Of a DNA stretch of 44,666 nt, positions 8,854 through 17,140 are shown one piece after another. The notes under the pieces are model-generated. The model had not been told where the DNA came from. It made no database searches and was given only the letters and a program-made list of their open reading frames with translations. The translations under genes were made by a program, and so were the position numbers. The stretch is from an uncultured Lachnospiraceae bacterium (GTDB lineage: Bacteria; Bacillota; Clostridia; Lachnospirales; Lachnospiraceae): assembly GCA_934394615.1 (NCBI GenBank), contig CAKRRJ010000009.1, forward strand, positions 1 through 44,666, in the 5' to 3' direction. The stretch's first letter is position 1. Each line of letters starts with the position of its first letter.

Positions 8854-9527
8854 TAGTCCACCTCGAATTTATAACCCATGCCCCAGATGGTCTTGATGTA
8901 GTTGCCCTTCTCCCCCATCTTGCTGCGCAGCTTCTTGACATGCGTGTCGATGGTGCGGGCATCGCCGAAGTAATCATAGTTCCAGACATTGTTCAGAATC
9001 TTTTCCCGGGAAAGGGCAATGCCCTGATTTTCCACAAAGTAAGCAAGCAGTTCAAACTCCTTGTAGCTTAAATCGACCGGTTTTCCGTCGATCTCCACCT
9101 GATGGGCTGCCTTATCGATGCGGATGCCGCCAACTTCCGTGGTTTCGCTTGCGGACACATTGGAACGGCGCAGGATTGCCTCGACTCTTGCCACCAGGAT
9201 CTTCGGACTGAACGGCTTGGAGATGTATTCATCCACGCCAAGTTTGAAGCCCTGGAGTTCATCGCGCTCCTCGCCCCGGGCTGTCAGCATGATGACCGGC
9301 ACCTGGGAATACTGGCGCACGGTCTTTAAGACCTCCCAGCCATCCATCTTCGGCATCATCACGTCCAGGATGATGAGGGAGATGTCTTTCTGCTTGAAGA
9401 AAATGTCTACCGCCTGCTCTCCGTCTTCCGCCTCGATCACGGTAAAGCCCTTGATGGTCAGGAAATCTTTCACCAGCTTGCGCATTCTGGCTTCATCATC
9501 GACTACTAATATTTTTAACGATTCCAT
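8853..9527 (-). CDS. OmpR/PhoB-family response regulator
   Basis: A 224-residue regulator. The receiver domain shows the acidic pocket Asp10-Asp11, phospho-acceptor Asp55 (LDVMMP), Thr82 and Lys104. The C-terminal winged helix (about 130-224) ends with DTHVKKLRSKMG and TIWGMGYKFE, typical of DNA-binding OmpR proteins. The start at 9527 is preferred: AAAGGAGA precedes it and a predicted transcription start near 9578 leaves only a short leader. The in-frame ATG at 9575 would coincide with the transcript end. It is expressed from its own promoter, which carries a direct repeat likely to be its own binding site. It is the partner of the downstream kinase. Confidence 0.94.
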   Translation of the reverse strand: MESLKILVVDDEARMRKLVKDFLTIKGFTVIEAEDGEQAVDIFFKQKDISLIILDVMMPKMDGWEVLKTVRQYSQVPVIMLTARGEERDELQGFKLGVDEYISKPFSPKILVARVEAILRRSNVSASETTEVGGIRIDKAAHQVEIDGKPVDLSYKEFELLAYFVENQGIALSREKILNNVWNYDYFGDARTIDTHVKKLRSKMGEKGNYIKTIWGMGYKFEVD

Positions 9528-9584
9528 ATGTATGTCGTCTCCTTTCTGCCTCTGGTTCTCGTTGTGTTTCTTCATTCTTTCCCC

Positions 9585-9634
9585 ATTTTAGCAGAGTTTT
9601 TTCGGCTTTTCCACATTTTCACAGAGATTTCACA
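9585..9634 (-). promoter_or_regulatory. Response regulator promoter with PhoB-like direct repeat
   Basis: An extended -10 (TGCTAAAAT, hexamer 9585-9590) has only a weak -35 (TGGAAA). Immediately upstream the heptamer TGTGAAA occurs twice, at 9617-9623 and 9628-9634, exactly 11 bp apart, with a partial third copy (TGTGGAAA) overlapping the -35. An 11-bp period direct repeat at a promoter with a poor -35 is the usual architecture of activation by OmpR/PhoB dimers. Autoregulation by the encoded regulator is inferred. Confidence 0.55.
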
Positions 9635-9694
9635 CATACAGATATACGGGTGATGCTGGCCCCAAATTGCTGCTTCCACGCTCCGGCACAGACG

Positions 9695-9736
9695 AAAAAA
9701 AGCCGGCGCACCACATCACGCGGCACACCAGCCTTT
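9695..9736 (-). terminator. Intrinsic terminator of the pst operon
   Basis: Minus-strand hairpin AAAGGCTGGTGTGCC / GGTGCGCCGGCTTT followed by a run of seven T (9695-9701). It starts a few bases after the pstB stop and separates pst from the two-component genes. Confidence 0.85.
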
Positions 9737-9744
9737 CCTCATCT

Positions 9745-10500
9745 CTACCCCTGTAAAAATTCTTTTGTTTCTTCCCGCTCCGGACTTTCCCAGAACGCTT
9801 TCGCTTCTTTCTTTTCGATCAGATGCCCATCCTGGAAAAATGCCACGTCATCCGCGATGCGCCTTGCCTGCGCCAGGTTGTGGGTGACGATCACAATGGT
9901 ATAATGTTCCTTCAGTTTCAGAAGCAGTTCCTCGATCTTTGCGGAGGCTTTCACGTCCAGCGCGGAGCATGGCTCATCTAAGAGCAGCACTTTCGGCTCC
10001 ACGGTCAGCGCCCGGGCGATGCAGAGCCGCTGTTTCTGGCCTCCGGAAAGTTTTAACGCGCTCTTATGCAGCTCTCCGGATACTTCCTCGTAAAGACCAG
10101 TCAGTTTCAATTTTTCCTCCACAAGTTCCGACAGTTTCTTTTTGTCCCGGATTCCATAGTAAACCGGGGCATACGTCAGATTTTTGTAAATGGAAAACGG
10201 AAACGGAGCTGGCGTCTGAAATACCAGTCCTACCGTCTTTCTTAAAGTTTCCACAGAAAGACCGCGGATCTCCGTGCCCTCCAGCGTAATGCTTCCGGAC
10301 ACCTTCGCCCCGCCTTCTTCCTGCAGCAGTCCGTTTAAGGTCTTTAAAAAGGTGGTCTTGCCGCAGCCGGACGGGCCAAGAATGGCTGTGATCCGGTTTC
10401 TGCGGATATCCATGGAAATGTCATGCAGAACCGGTTTTCCCTCATAGGAAACGCCAAGGCCATGAACCTGCATGACAACGTCATTTGTGTGTGATTCCAT
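9745..10500 (-). CDS. pstB: Phosphate ABC transporter ATP-binding protein
   Basis: The ATPase that energises high-affinity phosphate uptake through PstC-PstA. The 251 residues contain Walker A GPSGCGKTT (42-50), signature LSGGQKQR (151-158) and Walker B VLLLDEP (171-177), followed by the switch His in THNLAQA. The Q-loop VFQTPAPFPFSIY resembles PstB. It is the last gene of pstSCAB, 97 bases after pstA, with AAAGGAAC before the ATG. There is no phoU after it; a terminator follows immediately. Confidence 0.93.
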   Translation of the reverse strand: MESHTNDVVMQVHGLGVSYEGKPVLHDISMDIRRNRITAILGPSGCGKTTFLKTLNGLLQEEGGAKVSGSITLEGTEIRGLSVETLRKTVGLVFQTPAPFPFSIYKNLTYAPVYYGIRDKKKLSELVEEKLKLTGLYEEVSGELHKSALKLSGGQKQRLCIARALTVEPKVLLLDEPCSALDVKASAKIEELLLKLKEHYTIVIVTHNLAQARRIADDVAFFQDGHLIEKKEAKAFWESPEREETKEFLQG

Positions 10501-10597
10501 TCTGAGTTCCTTTCATTTTGCAAACCAGTTCTTGTATCCTGTCTGTCCGGATCACTTCTGGCTGTTTCACTCTCATTCTTCTTCGCGTTTGTACCTT

Positions 10598-11437
10598 CTA
10601 CCGGTTCCACTGCTTTTTGCAATGCTCCGCATATGCAGCCGCCGCCATATTTCCCGCCAGGATCAGCACCATCATCACAAACGCCGTTCCATACACGGCA
10701 GGCATGGATGTCGCACCCTGAGACAATAACAGATACAGATGCAGCGGCAGGGACATTGCCGGAACAAGCAGGCTGTGAGGAACCGCCGCGTAGGCCACGG
10801 CCCCCGTAAACATAACCGGTGCCGTGGCCCCCATGGCATAACAGCCGCCCAGGATCATGCCGGAGACCAGTTCGCCGCGGCACGCCGGAAATACGACTTT
10901 GCGGATCGTGTAGGATTTTGAACAGCCCAGAGCATAGGCCGACTGCACCACAGACTCCGGCACTTCCCGGAATGCTTTTTCTGCCCGCACCTCAATAAAC
11001 GGCAGGATCATAATCGCCAGGGCCGCGCTGGCAGATAAAATGCAGCGTCCCAGCCCCAGGTCCCGCACCAGCACCGTGTAAGAAAACAGGCCAAGCACAA
11101 TGGACGGCAGCCCGGAGATACACTCCATCACCAGCCGGATCAGGGAAGCAGCTCGTTTCCTTTTGCAGTAAAACACCTGGTACAGCGCCACGGCAACCGC
11201 CGGGATGCTTCCCATCACCACAGCCGCTCCGGTAAAATACAGGCTTCCCACAATCGCAGGCCAGATGCCGCCTTCGGTTCCAAGAACCATTCCTTTCGGA
11301 GCCTGGGTCAGAAATTCCACACTGATATTTCCCGCACCATGTTCAAACACGTAACCAAACAGAAAAACAATAACAAGGGACACCAGCGTGAAGCTGAGCC
11401 AGGCCCAGACTTTTGTCAGGGTGCCAATCCATCTCAT
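10598..11437 (-). CDS. pstA: Phosphate ABC transporter permease PstA
   Basis: Integral membrane permease subunit that pairs with PstC. The 279 residues have about six hydrophobic segments, beginning with WLSFTLVSLVIVFLFGYVF. The ABC coupling region is visible in the middle (ALGCSKSYTIRKVVFP). The start at 11437 is chosen because GGAGG lies upstream and it leaves 13 bases after pstC; a longer in-frame version overlaps pstC without a ribosome site. The GTEGGIWPAIVGSLY block is typical of PstA. Confidence 0.92.
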   Translation of the reverse strand: MRWIGTLTKVWAWLSFTLVSLVIVFLFGYVFEHGAGNISVEFLTQAPKGMVLGTEGGIWPAIVGSLYFTGAAVVMGSIPAVAVALYQVFYCKRKRAASLIRLVMECISGLPSIVLGLFSYTVLVRDLGLGRCILSASAALAIMILPFIEVRAEKAFREVPESVVQSAYALGCSKSYTIRKVVFPACRGELVSGMILGGCYAMGATAPVMFTGAVAYAAVPHSLLVPAMSLPLHLYLLLSQGATSMPAVYGTAFVMMVLILAGNMAAAAYAEHCKKQWNR

Positions 11438-11450
11438 GCCTTTTTCCTCC

Positions 11451-12428
11451 TCATTCCTTCCTGTTTCGCGTTTTCTGTTCTGCCGCATCTTCCATATCTG
11501 TTCTGGATTTCATTCCGGCACCATTGCTTTTTCCCGCTCCCAATACCAGATTTCCTTCCATCAGACAACGGCGCAGCATATGGATTCCCAGATTCATGAC
11601 CAGAAGCAGTGCCATCAGCACCATGCCTGCCGCGTACAGCGCATGGTAGTGGAGACTGCCGTACACCGCAGTTCCCATCTCCAGGGCGATCACGGACGCA
11701 ATGCTCTCGCTCTTTCCAAGCAGTTTCGGAAACAGGTTTGCGTTTCCCATGACCATCATGACTGCCATCGTCTCTCCCATAGCACGGCCCACCGCCAGCA
11801 CCATGGACATTAAAATACCCGGCATGGAAGCCGGAAGGATCATGGCAGCTGCCGTGTACCAGTCAGAAATGCCAAGCGCTGCAGCCGCCTCCCGGTATTT
11901 TTCCCGCTCCTTTAACATGGTATCGCAGCAGGAAGACACCAGGTATGGCAGTAGCATCACCGCCAGCAGAATGCCTGCTGCCAGCACACAGGATCCTGTG
12001 TGGACCCCTGCCTTTAAAAACAGTTTCACCAGCACTGAGAGTCCGATAAAACCATAGATGACAGAGGGAATGCCAGCCAGAAGATCTATGAACGGATACA
12101 GCACAGTGCGCTGGCGGGGCGTTGTCTGAAAAGCCAGAAACACCGATGCGCCAAGTCCGATCCCGGCGGCCAGCACCATCCCCGTCAGGGAAACAAACAA
12201 CGTAGCCGCGATAAAATTGAAAATGCCAAAAGAGGTCACTCCCGTGTAATCCACCGGCATCCATTTCTGTCCCAGTAAAAAGTCAGACACTCCCACTGTA
12301 TCAAACAGAGGGAGTGCTTCTTTTACGATGAAGAACAGAACGAACGCCAGCAGCAGTACGGCGGCCGCGGTCAGGCCGCAGACCAGTGCCGTAAAAAAAT
12401 GATTGCCGAATCGTCTGAATGTTTTCAT
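11451..12428 (-). CDS. pstC: Phosphate ABC transporter permease PstC
   Basis: Membrane permease subunit of the phosphate importer. The 325 residues have an N-terminal membrane helix followed by a loop with FLLGQKWMP, a PstC hallmark. The permease core includes GIPSVIYGFIGL, ALGISDWYTAAAMILPASMPGI and AVGRAMGETMAV. A polar C-terminal tail of roughly 45 residues follows the last helix. It starts six bases after the pstS stop, so they share one transcript. Confidence 0.93.
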   Translation of the reverse strand: MKTFRRFGNHFFTALVCGLTAAAVLLLAFVLFFIVKEALPLFDTVGVSDFLLGQKWMPVDYTGVTSFGIFNFIAATLFVSLTGMVLAAGIGLGASVFLAFQTTPRQRTVLYPFIDLLAGIPSVIYGFIGLSVLVKLFLKAGVHTGSCVLAAGILLAVMLLPYLVSSCCDTMLKEREKYREAAAALGISDWYTAAAMILPASMPGILMSMVLAVGRAMGETMAVMMVMGNANLFPKLLGKSESIASVIALEMGTAVYGSLHYHALYAAGMVLMALLLVMNLGIHMLRRCLMEGNLVLGAGKSNGAGMKSRTDMEDAAEQKTRNRKE

Positions 12429-12434
12429 GGTTAT

Positions 12435-13427
12435 TTAGTTTGCCGGAGTGAATGCCGGGATGTAGCCGTTCTTCTCGGTTACTTCATATCCAGTATCGGA
12501 GAAGATGTAGTCGATGAATGCCTGCTCAGAGTCAGTCACCTTCTCACCGGTTACGAACATAACCGGGCGCTGGATCTTGTACTCATCTGCGATGATGTTC
12601 TCTGCAGTTGCCTCAACGCCGTCAACGGACATAGCAGTTAATACCTGACCGTCTGCGTTAGCCTTGTTGTAAGCGCCGAATCCTGCGTAGCCAATGCCCC
12701 ATTTGTCGTTTGCGATGTTTGCTGCCAGCTCAGTCATGGATGCGGACTGGGTTGCGGAAGCAGTTACCTCGCTGTCTCCCATAACGGACTTCTGGAATAC
12801 CTCATAGGCACCGCCGGATAAGTCACGGATGTAAACGTTGATGGTCTCAGCCGGAAGGGAAGCGTCTACCTGGTCCCAGGTGGTGATCTCACCATCAAAG
12901 ATCTGACGGATCAGATCGGTGCTCATGTTGCTCATAACATCACAAACCGGGTTCTCTGCGTTTACAGATACAGTCAGGGCATCTCTTGCCACGATGAAGT
13001 CCTGATAGTCTGCGCCAAGAGCTTCTACTTCAGAATCCTTGATAGCTCTTGCCAGCATACCGAAGTCTGCGGTATGGTCAATGGCTGCGCTCACGCCAAC
13101 ACCGGATCCGCCCGGAGCAACATAGATAGAAATGTTCTCTGCCGGGAAGGACGGATCTACCTGATCCCAGGTTACATACTCCTCCGTAAAGGAAGATGCC
13201 AGGGAAGACATGATCGGATACAGGGAAGTAGAACCACAGAACAGGATGGAAGACTGGAATTTGTCCTCTGCCTCTGCTGTCTCAGTGCTCTCCGCTGCTT
13301 CTGTTGCAGTGGTCTCCTCTGCCTTGATCTCAGCTGCGGTGGTCTCGGTCTTCGCGGAGCTGCCGCATCCGGTCATAGCGCCCATCATCATGGCTGCTGC
13401 CAGTAAAACTGCAAGTTTCTTTTTCAT
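12435..13427 (-). CDS. pstS: Phosphate-binding lipoprotein PstS
   Basis: Extracellular solute-binding lipoprotein that delivers phosphate to PstCA. The 330-residue precursor has a signal peptide ending in the lipobox AMTG-Cys21. A Thr/Glu/Ala-rich linker (22-55) follows, then the binding domain, with FCGSTSLYP and APGGSGVG resembling phosphate-binding loops. Residues 84-103 and 181-200 share the pattern TWDQVDxSxPAExIxxYx, an apparent internal duplication. The ATG at 13427 has GGGAGG upstream. The upstream TTG-initiated reading overlaps that site and is rejected. A small hairpin (13462-13476) lies in the leader. Confidence 0.93.
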   Translation of the reverse strand: MKKKLAVLLAAAMMMGAMTGCGSSAKTETTAAEIKAEETTATEAAESTETAEAEDKFQSSILFCGSTSLYPIMSSLASSFTEEYVTWDQVDPSFPAENISIYVAPGGSGVGVSAAIDHTADFGMLARAIKDSEVEALGADYQDFIVARDALTVSVNAENPVCDVMSNMSTDLIRQIFDGEITTWDQVDASLPAETINVYIRDLSGGAYEVFQKSVMGDSEVTASATQSASMTELAANIANDKWGIGYAGFGAYNKANADGQVLTAMSVDGVEATAENIIADEYKIQRPVMFVTGEKVTDSEQAFIDYIFSDTGYEVTEKNGYIPAFTPAN

Positions 13428-13486
13428 AATATAAAACCCTCCCAAGATTTTTCTTTCGTTCTCCCGCCCTGCGGGACATGTGTTCC

Positions 13487-13515
13487 ATTATACCTCAGGA
13501 AGATTCCGGAAGCCA
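13487..13515 (-). promoter_or_regulatory. pst operon promoter
   Basis: Consensus TATAAT (13487-13492) with a poor -35 (TGGCTT, 13510-13515) at 17 bases. The weak -35 would suit activator-dependent expression. I do not find the TGTGAAA repeat of the regulator promoter here. The leader contains the hairpin TCCCGC-loop-GCGGGA at 13462-13476. Confidence 0.6.
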
Positions 13516-13581
13516 ATCAAATTTATCAATAAATCGCATCCATTTATTACGTTTTTAAATAGCGATTTGAATATCCATTAA

Positions 13582-13834
13582 AAGGTCCGAAGTTCCTGGC
13601 TACGCTACAATGAAAAGCTTTTTATTGCAGTGGAGCCAATAAAACAGAAGCCGGTCGGGGCGGTATCCTGCGGAGCATAAATATAGGTGTGACGTGTCCG
13701 GCTATGTAGCGACTGACGTTTTCGGGAGGCGAACGATCAGTCCGACTATCCGCAAACGCCTGTCAGCTACATCGTCCGAACACAACACCTATATTTTGCG
13801 CAGCGGGATACCGTCCCGACCGGCTTCGGACCTT
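13582..13834. repeat. 253-bp imperfect inverted repeat with nested palindrome
   Basis: The ends AAGGTCCGAAG (13582-13592) and CTTCGGACCTT (13824-13834) are perfect inverted copies. Inside, the arms 13651-13710 and 13765-13823 continue the pairing (CCGGTCGGGGCGGTATCC against GGATACCGTCCCGACCGG; ATATAGGTGT against ACACCTATAT; TGTAGC against GCTACA). The left arm is interrupted by 58 bp that hold a second, nearly complete palindrome at 13597-13638 centred on AAAAGCTTTT. The centre (13711-13764) can fold on itself. No ORF is supported. It may be a structured RNA, a MITE-like element, or a large terminator region between aspS and pstS. Confidence 0.8.
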
Positions 13835-13858
13835 ATTTGATTTATTTACGCTAAATTT

Positions 13859-15661
13859 TTATTCTTCGGTTGTCTCAGCCTCTTCGCATACCTCAATGCC
13901 GAGCTCTTCCAGCTGCTTCGGATCTACCGGAGTCGGAGCCTCGGTCATCAGGCAGGATGCGTCCTTTACCTTCGGGAAGGCAATGACTTCACGGATGCTG
14001 TCGCAGCCGCCCATCAGCATTACCACACGGTCAAGGCCGTATGCCAGGCCAGCGTGCGGCGGAACTCCGTACTTGAATGCTTCAAGCAGGAAGCCGAACT
14101 GCTCCTGTGCCTTCTCCGGAGTGAAGCCCAGTACCTCGAACATCTTGGACTGGATGTCGCTCTGGTGGATACGAACGGAACCACCGCCGATCTCAGTACC
14201 GTTTAATACGATATCATATGCCTTTGCGCGCACTGCGCCCGGATCGGAATCGATTAAGTGCCAGTCTTCGTCCATCGGCATGGTGAATGGGTGGTGCATA
14301 GCCACGAAACGACCCTGCTCCTCGGAGTACTCCAGTAACGGAAACTCGGTTACCCACAGGAACTTGTAATCGTCTTTCTTTAAGAGGTCAAGCTGACGCG
14401 CGATTTCCAGACGCAGGTTGCCCAGAACATCCCATACAACTTTATTCTTGTCTGCTGCGAATAACAGCAGATCGCCCGGCTTACCATCCATAGCGGAGAT
14501 GAGGGCTGCCATCTGATCCTCGGTCATGAATTTCGCGAAGGAAGACTTGTAGCTGCCATCCTCCTGGATTGCGATGTAAGCAAGACCCTTTGCGCCGTAG
14601 CCCTTTGCAAACTCAACCAGCGCGTCGATTTTCTTACGCGGCATATGGCCCTGTCCCTCAGCGTTGATACCGCGAACGGTGCCGCCGTTCTCCAGAGCTC
14701 CTTTAAATACAACGAACTCGCAGTCTTTGACTACGTCAGATACGTTCTTTAACTCCATGCCAAAACGAAGGTCCGGCTTGTCGGAACCGAAACGGTCCAT
14801 AGCCTCCTGCCAGGTCATGCGCGGAATCGGCTGCGGGATCTCAACGTTTAAGATTTCCTTGAACAGCTTGTGAAGCAGGCGCTCGTTGACATCGATGACA
14901 TCATCCACGTCTACGAAGGACAGTTCCATATCAATCTGGGTGAACTCCGGCTGACGGTCTGCACGCAGGTCCTCATCACGGTAGCAGCGTGCCAGCTGGA
15001 AGTAACGGTCGTAACCGGAGCACATTAACAGCTGCTTAAAGAGCTGCGGGGACTGCGGAAGCGCATAGAAGGAACCCGGATGTACACGGCTCGGTACCAG
15101 GTAGTCTCTTGCGCCCTCCGGGGTGCTCTTGATGAGGGTCGGAGTCTCGATTTCCAGGAAACCTTCCTCTGCCAGGAACTGTCTGGTGAGGATGGCGATC
15201 TTACTTCTTAACAGCAGGTTGCGCTGCATATCCGGTCTTCTTAAATCCAGGAAACGGTATTTTAAGCGCAGCTCCTCTTTGGTCTTGGAGTTCTCCTCGA
15301 TCGGGAATGGCGGGGTCTCAGACTCAGATAAGATGCGCAGGCTGTTAGCGCGCACCTCGATAGCGCCGGTTGCCAGGTTCTCGTTCACTGCGCCGGAACG
15401 TGCCTCCACGCGGCCGGTTACAGCGATGACATACTCACTTCTTAACTTCTCAGCCTTTGCGAAGCTCTCTGCGCCGCAGTCGCTCTCCTCAAAGATGATC
15501 TGCAGGATACCGGAACGGTCACGTAAATCCACGAAAATGATTCCGCCCTTGTTTCTGCTCTTCTGTACCCAGCCCATCACGGTCACATCCTGACCGATGT
15601 TTGCTGTGGTGACTTCTGTACACCGATGGGACCGCTTCAGTCCCAGCATTGATTCTGCCAT
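13859..15661 (-). CDS. aspS: Aspartyl-tRNA synthetase
   Basis: Class IIb synthetase that charges tRNA-Asp. The 600 residues are the full bacterial length, including the insertion domain. Visible features are the N-terminal OB fold (VMGWVQKSRNKGGIIFVDLRDRSG), motif 2 around RCYRDEDLRADRQPEFTQ, and motif 3 with HAGLAYGLDRVVM near the end. AAAGGAG precedes the ATG. It follows hisS by 40 bases, the pairing common in Firmicutes, and ends just before the large inverted repeat. Whether it is discriminating or also charges tRNA-Asn is not decidable here. Confidence 0.97.
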   Translation of the reverse strand: MAESMLGLKRSHRCTEVTTANIGQDVTVMGWVQKSRNKGGIIFVDLRDRSGILQIIFEESDCGAESFAKAEKLRSEYVIAVTGRVEARSGAVNENLATGAIEVRANSLRILSESETPPFPIEENSKTKEELRLKYRFLDLRRPDMQRNLLLRSKIAILTRQFLAEEGFLEIETPTLIKSTPEGARDYLVPSRVHPGSFYALPQSPQLFKQLLMCSGYDRYFQLARCYRDEDLRADRQPEFTQIDMELSFVDVDDVIDVNERLLHKLFKEILNVEIPQPIPRMTWQEAMDRFGSDKPDLRFGMELKNVSDVVKDCEFVVFKGALENGGTVRGINAEGQGHMPRKKIDALVEFAKGYGAKGLAYIAIQEDGSYKSSFAKFMTEDQMAALISAMDGKPGDLLLFAADKNKVVWDVLGNLRLEIARQLDLLKKDDYKFLWVTEFPLLEYSEEQGRFVAMHHPFTMPMDEDWHLIDSDPGAVRAKAYDIVLNGTEIGGGSVRIHQSDIQSKMFEVLGFTPEKAQEQFGFLLEAFKYGVPPHAGLAYGLDRVVMLMGGCDSIREVIAFPKVKDASCLMTEAPTPVDPKQLEELGIEVCEEAETTEE

Positions 15662-15701
15662 GATTTATCTCCTTTGATTCAATGATCTTATTTCAAAGCT
15701 C

Positions 15702-16964
15702 TTATTTCAGGGCTTCTTTGTAAAATTCTACAAATTCGGTATAACCCTCTTTGTTTAACTGCTCCTTCTGGAACTTCTTATTCTTGTTCATCATGGAAAC
15801 AAGCACCTGGACACCTGCTTTGCGCTCGCCCATCGCCTGCTTCATGATCTGTCCGTAGCGTGCCGGATCCATGCCCTTCTCGATAAGATACGCCTTCTTC
15901 GGAGCCGCATTTTCGATCTCGCCGCCCTGCTCCATAAGAATGGTAACGATGCGCTCAAAGCCGATGGAGAAGCCGCAGGCCGGAGTATCCTGACCGGTGA
16001 ACTTGCCGATCATCTTGTCGTATCTTCCGCCGCCTGCAACGGAACCGCCAAAGCCTTCCATGGAAACCTCGAAGATGGTTCCGGTGTAGTAGGACATGCC
16101 GCGTACCAGGGTCGGGTCGAAGGCCAGCTTAAAGTCGGTCTCGGCTACCTCGGTTACGGTATCCATGATGTTTGCCAGGTTCTCTGCTGTCTTTGCGTCC
16201 AGCACACCGGCTAAGGTCTCGCCAAGGCCGCGGACTGCTGCCGCATCCTCACCAAGGCTGGATAACAGTCCTGCGTACTTTTCTACACTCTCAGCCGCGT
16301 AGCCAAGCTCTAACAGTTCTGCTTTTACGCCGTCCAGACCGATCTTGTCCATCTTGTCCAGGGTGATGAATACCTGATCCAGTCCATCCTCCGGAAAGCC
16401 GCAGTAAAGAGCCATGCCCTTTAAGATGCCGCGGTCATTGATGCGTACGGTGAACGCGTTCTTCGGGCAGATCTTGCCGAGGGCGGTTGTGGTTGCCAGA
16501 ATCAGCTCGATCTCTGCCATGTTGGTTGCGTCGCCCAGGATGTCGATGTCACACTGGGTGAACTGACGGAAACGGCCGCGCTGCGGACGGTCCGCACGCC
16601 ATACGCTGCCCATCTGCAGAGCCTTGAACGGGCTCGGGAGCTGTGCGCCGTTGTTGGAATAATAACGGGACAGCGGCAGAGTCAGGTCATAGCGAAGGCC
16701 GCTGTCGGTTAAGTCGTTCTCGGTCTCAGCGGTCTCGAGGTTTAATTTCTCGCCGCGCTTTAAGATCTTGAAGATCAGCTTCTCATTGTCGCCGCCCTGT
16801 TTGCTGGTCAGGTTCTCGATGTGCTCCACGCACGGAGTCTCCACCTGGGTAAATCCGAAACTGCGGTAGGTTTCACGGATCTGGTTCATCACATATTCCC
16901 GCACCTGCATCTCTGCCGGCAGGATATCACGCATGCCGGTAACCGGCTTCTTTTTCAATGCCAT
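15702..16964 (-). CDS. hisS: Histidyl-tRNA synthetase
   Basis: Class II synthetase that charges tRNA-His. The 420 residues begin with the family start MALKKKPVTGMRDILP. Motif 2 appears as GSVWRADRPQRGRFRQFTQCD and the histidine-binding block as LVRGMSYYTGTIFEV, with GGGRYD and GFSIGFERI (motif 3) after it. The start at 16964 has CGGAG upstream; a 15-residue in-frame extension is basic and unsupported. It is transcribed from a strong promoter at 17022-17050 with a short leader, so no T-box controls it. Confidence 0.97.
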   Translation of the reverse strand: MALKKKPVTGMRDILPAEMQVREYVMNQIRETYRSFGFTQVETPCVEHIENLTSKQGGDNEKLIFKILKRGEKLNLETAETENDLTDSGLRYDLTLPLSRYYSNNGAQLPSPFKALQMGSVWRADRPQRGRFRQFTQCDIDILGDATNMAEIELILATTTALGKICPKNAFTVRINDRGILKGMALYCGFPEDGLDQVFITLDKMDKIGLDGVKAELLELGYAAESVEKYAGLLSSLGEDAAAVRGLGETLAGVLDAKTAENLANIMDTVTEVAETDFKLAFDPTLVRGMSYYTGTIFEVSMEGFGGSVAGGGRYDKMIGKFTGQDTPACGFSIGFERIVTILMEQGGEIENAAPKKAYLIEKGMDPARYGQIMKQAMGERKAGVQVLVSMMNKNKKFQKEQLNKEGYTEFVEFYKEALK

Positions 16965-17021
16965 ATTTTTTCTCCGTTTTCTATCTTTGTGTATCTTCCT
17001 GTAAAACATACTCGTTTACAA

Positions 17022-17050
17022 ATTATACTATTCTAACACATAAATTGCAA
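17022..17050 (-). promoter_or_regulatory. hisS-aspS promoter
   Basis: TTGCAA (17045-17050), 17-base spacer, TATAAT (17022-17027) on the minus strand, about 60 bases before the hisS start codon. Confidence 0.8.
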
Positions 17051-17140
17051 TCGTAACCGCTCAACTTGTTGCAGTTCCTACATGGACGGTCTGCAGCGAA
17101 TGCTGTCGGCCGTTCCTGAAATCGCAGTTGGTGAGCCATA

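Noticed and set aside
9528..9575. Longer response regulator starting at 9575
   Set aside because: The family start is at 9527, AAAGGAGA precedes it, and the predicted transcript begins at about the upstream ATG.
10344..10883. 179-residue minus-strand frame across pstA and pstB
   Set aside because: It is an alternative frame of two genes with complete motifs, and the intervening 97 bases show no ribosome site for it.
13428..13581. A PhoB-type box at the pst promoter
   Set aside because: TTGAT-like words occur, but their spacing is nine bases and they do not match the TGTGAAA repeat; AT-richness explains them.
16965..17140. T-box in front of hisS
   Set aside because: No T-box core is present and a strong promoter lies about 60 bases from the start codon.
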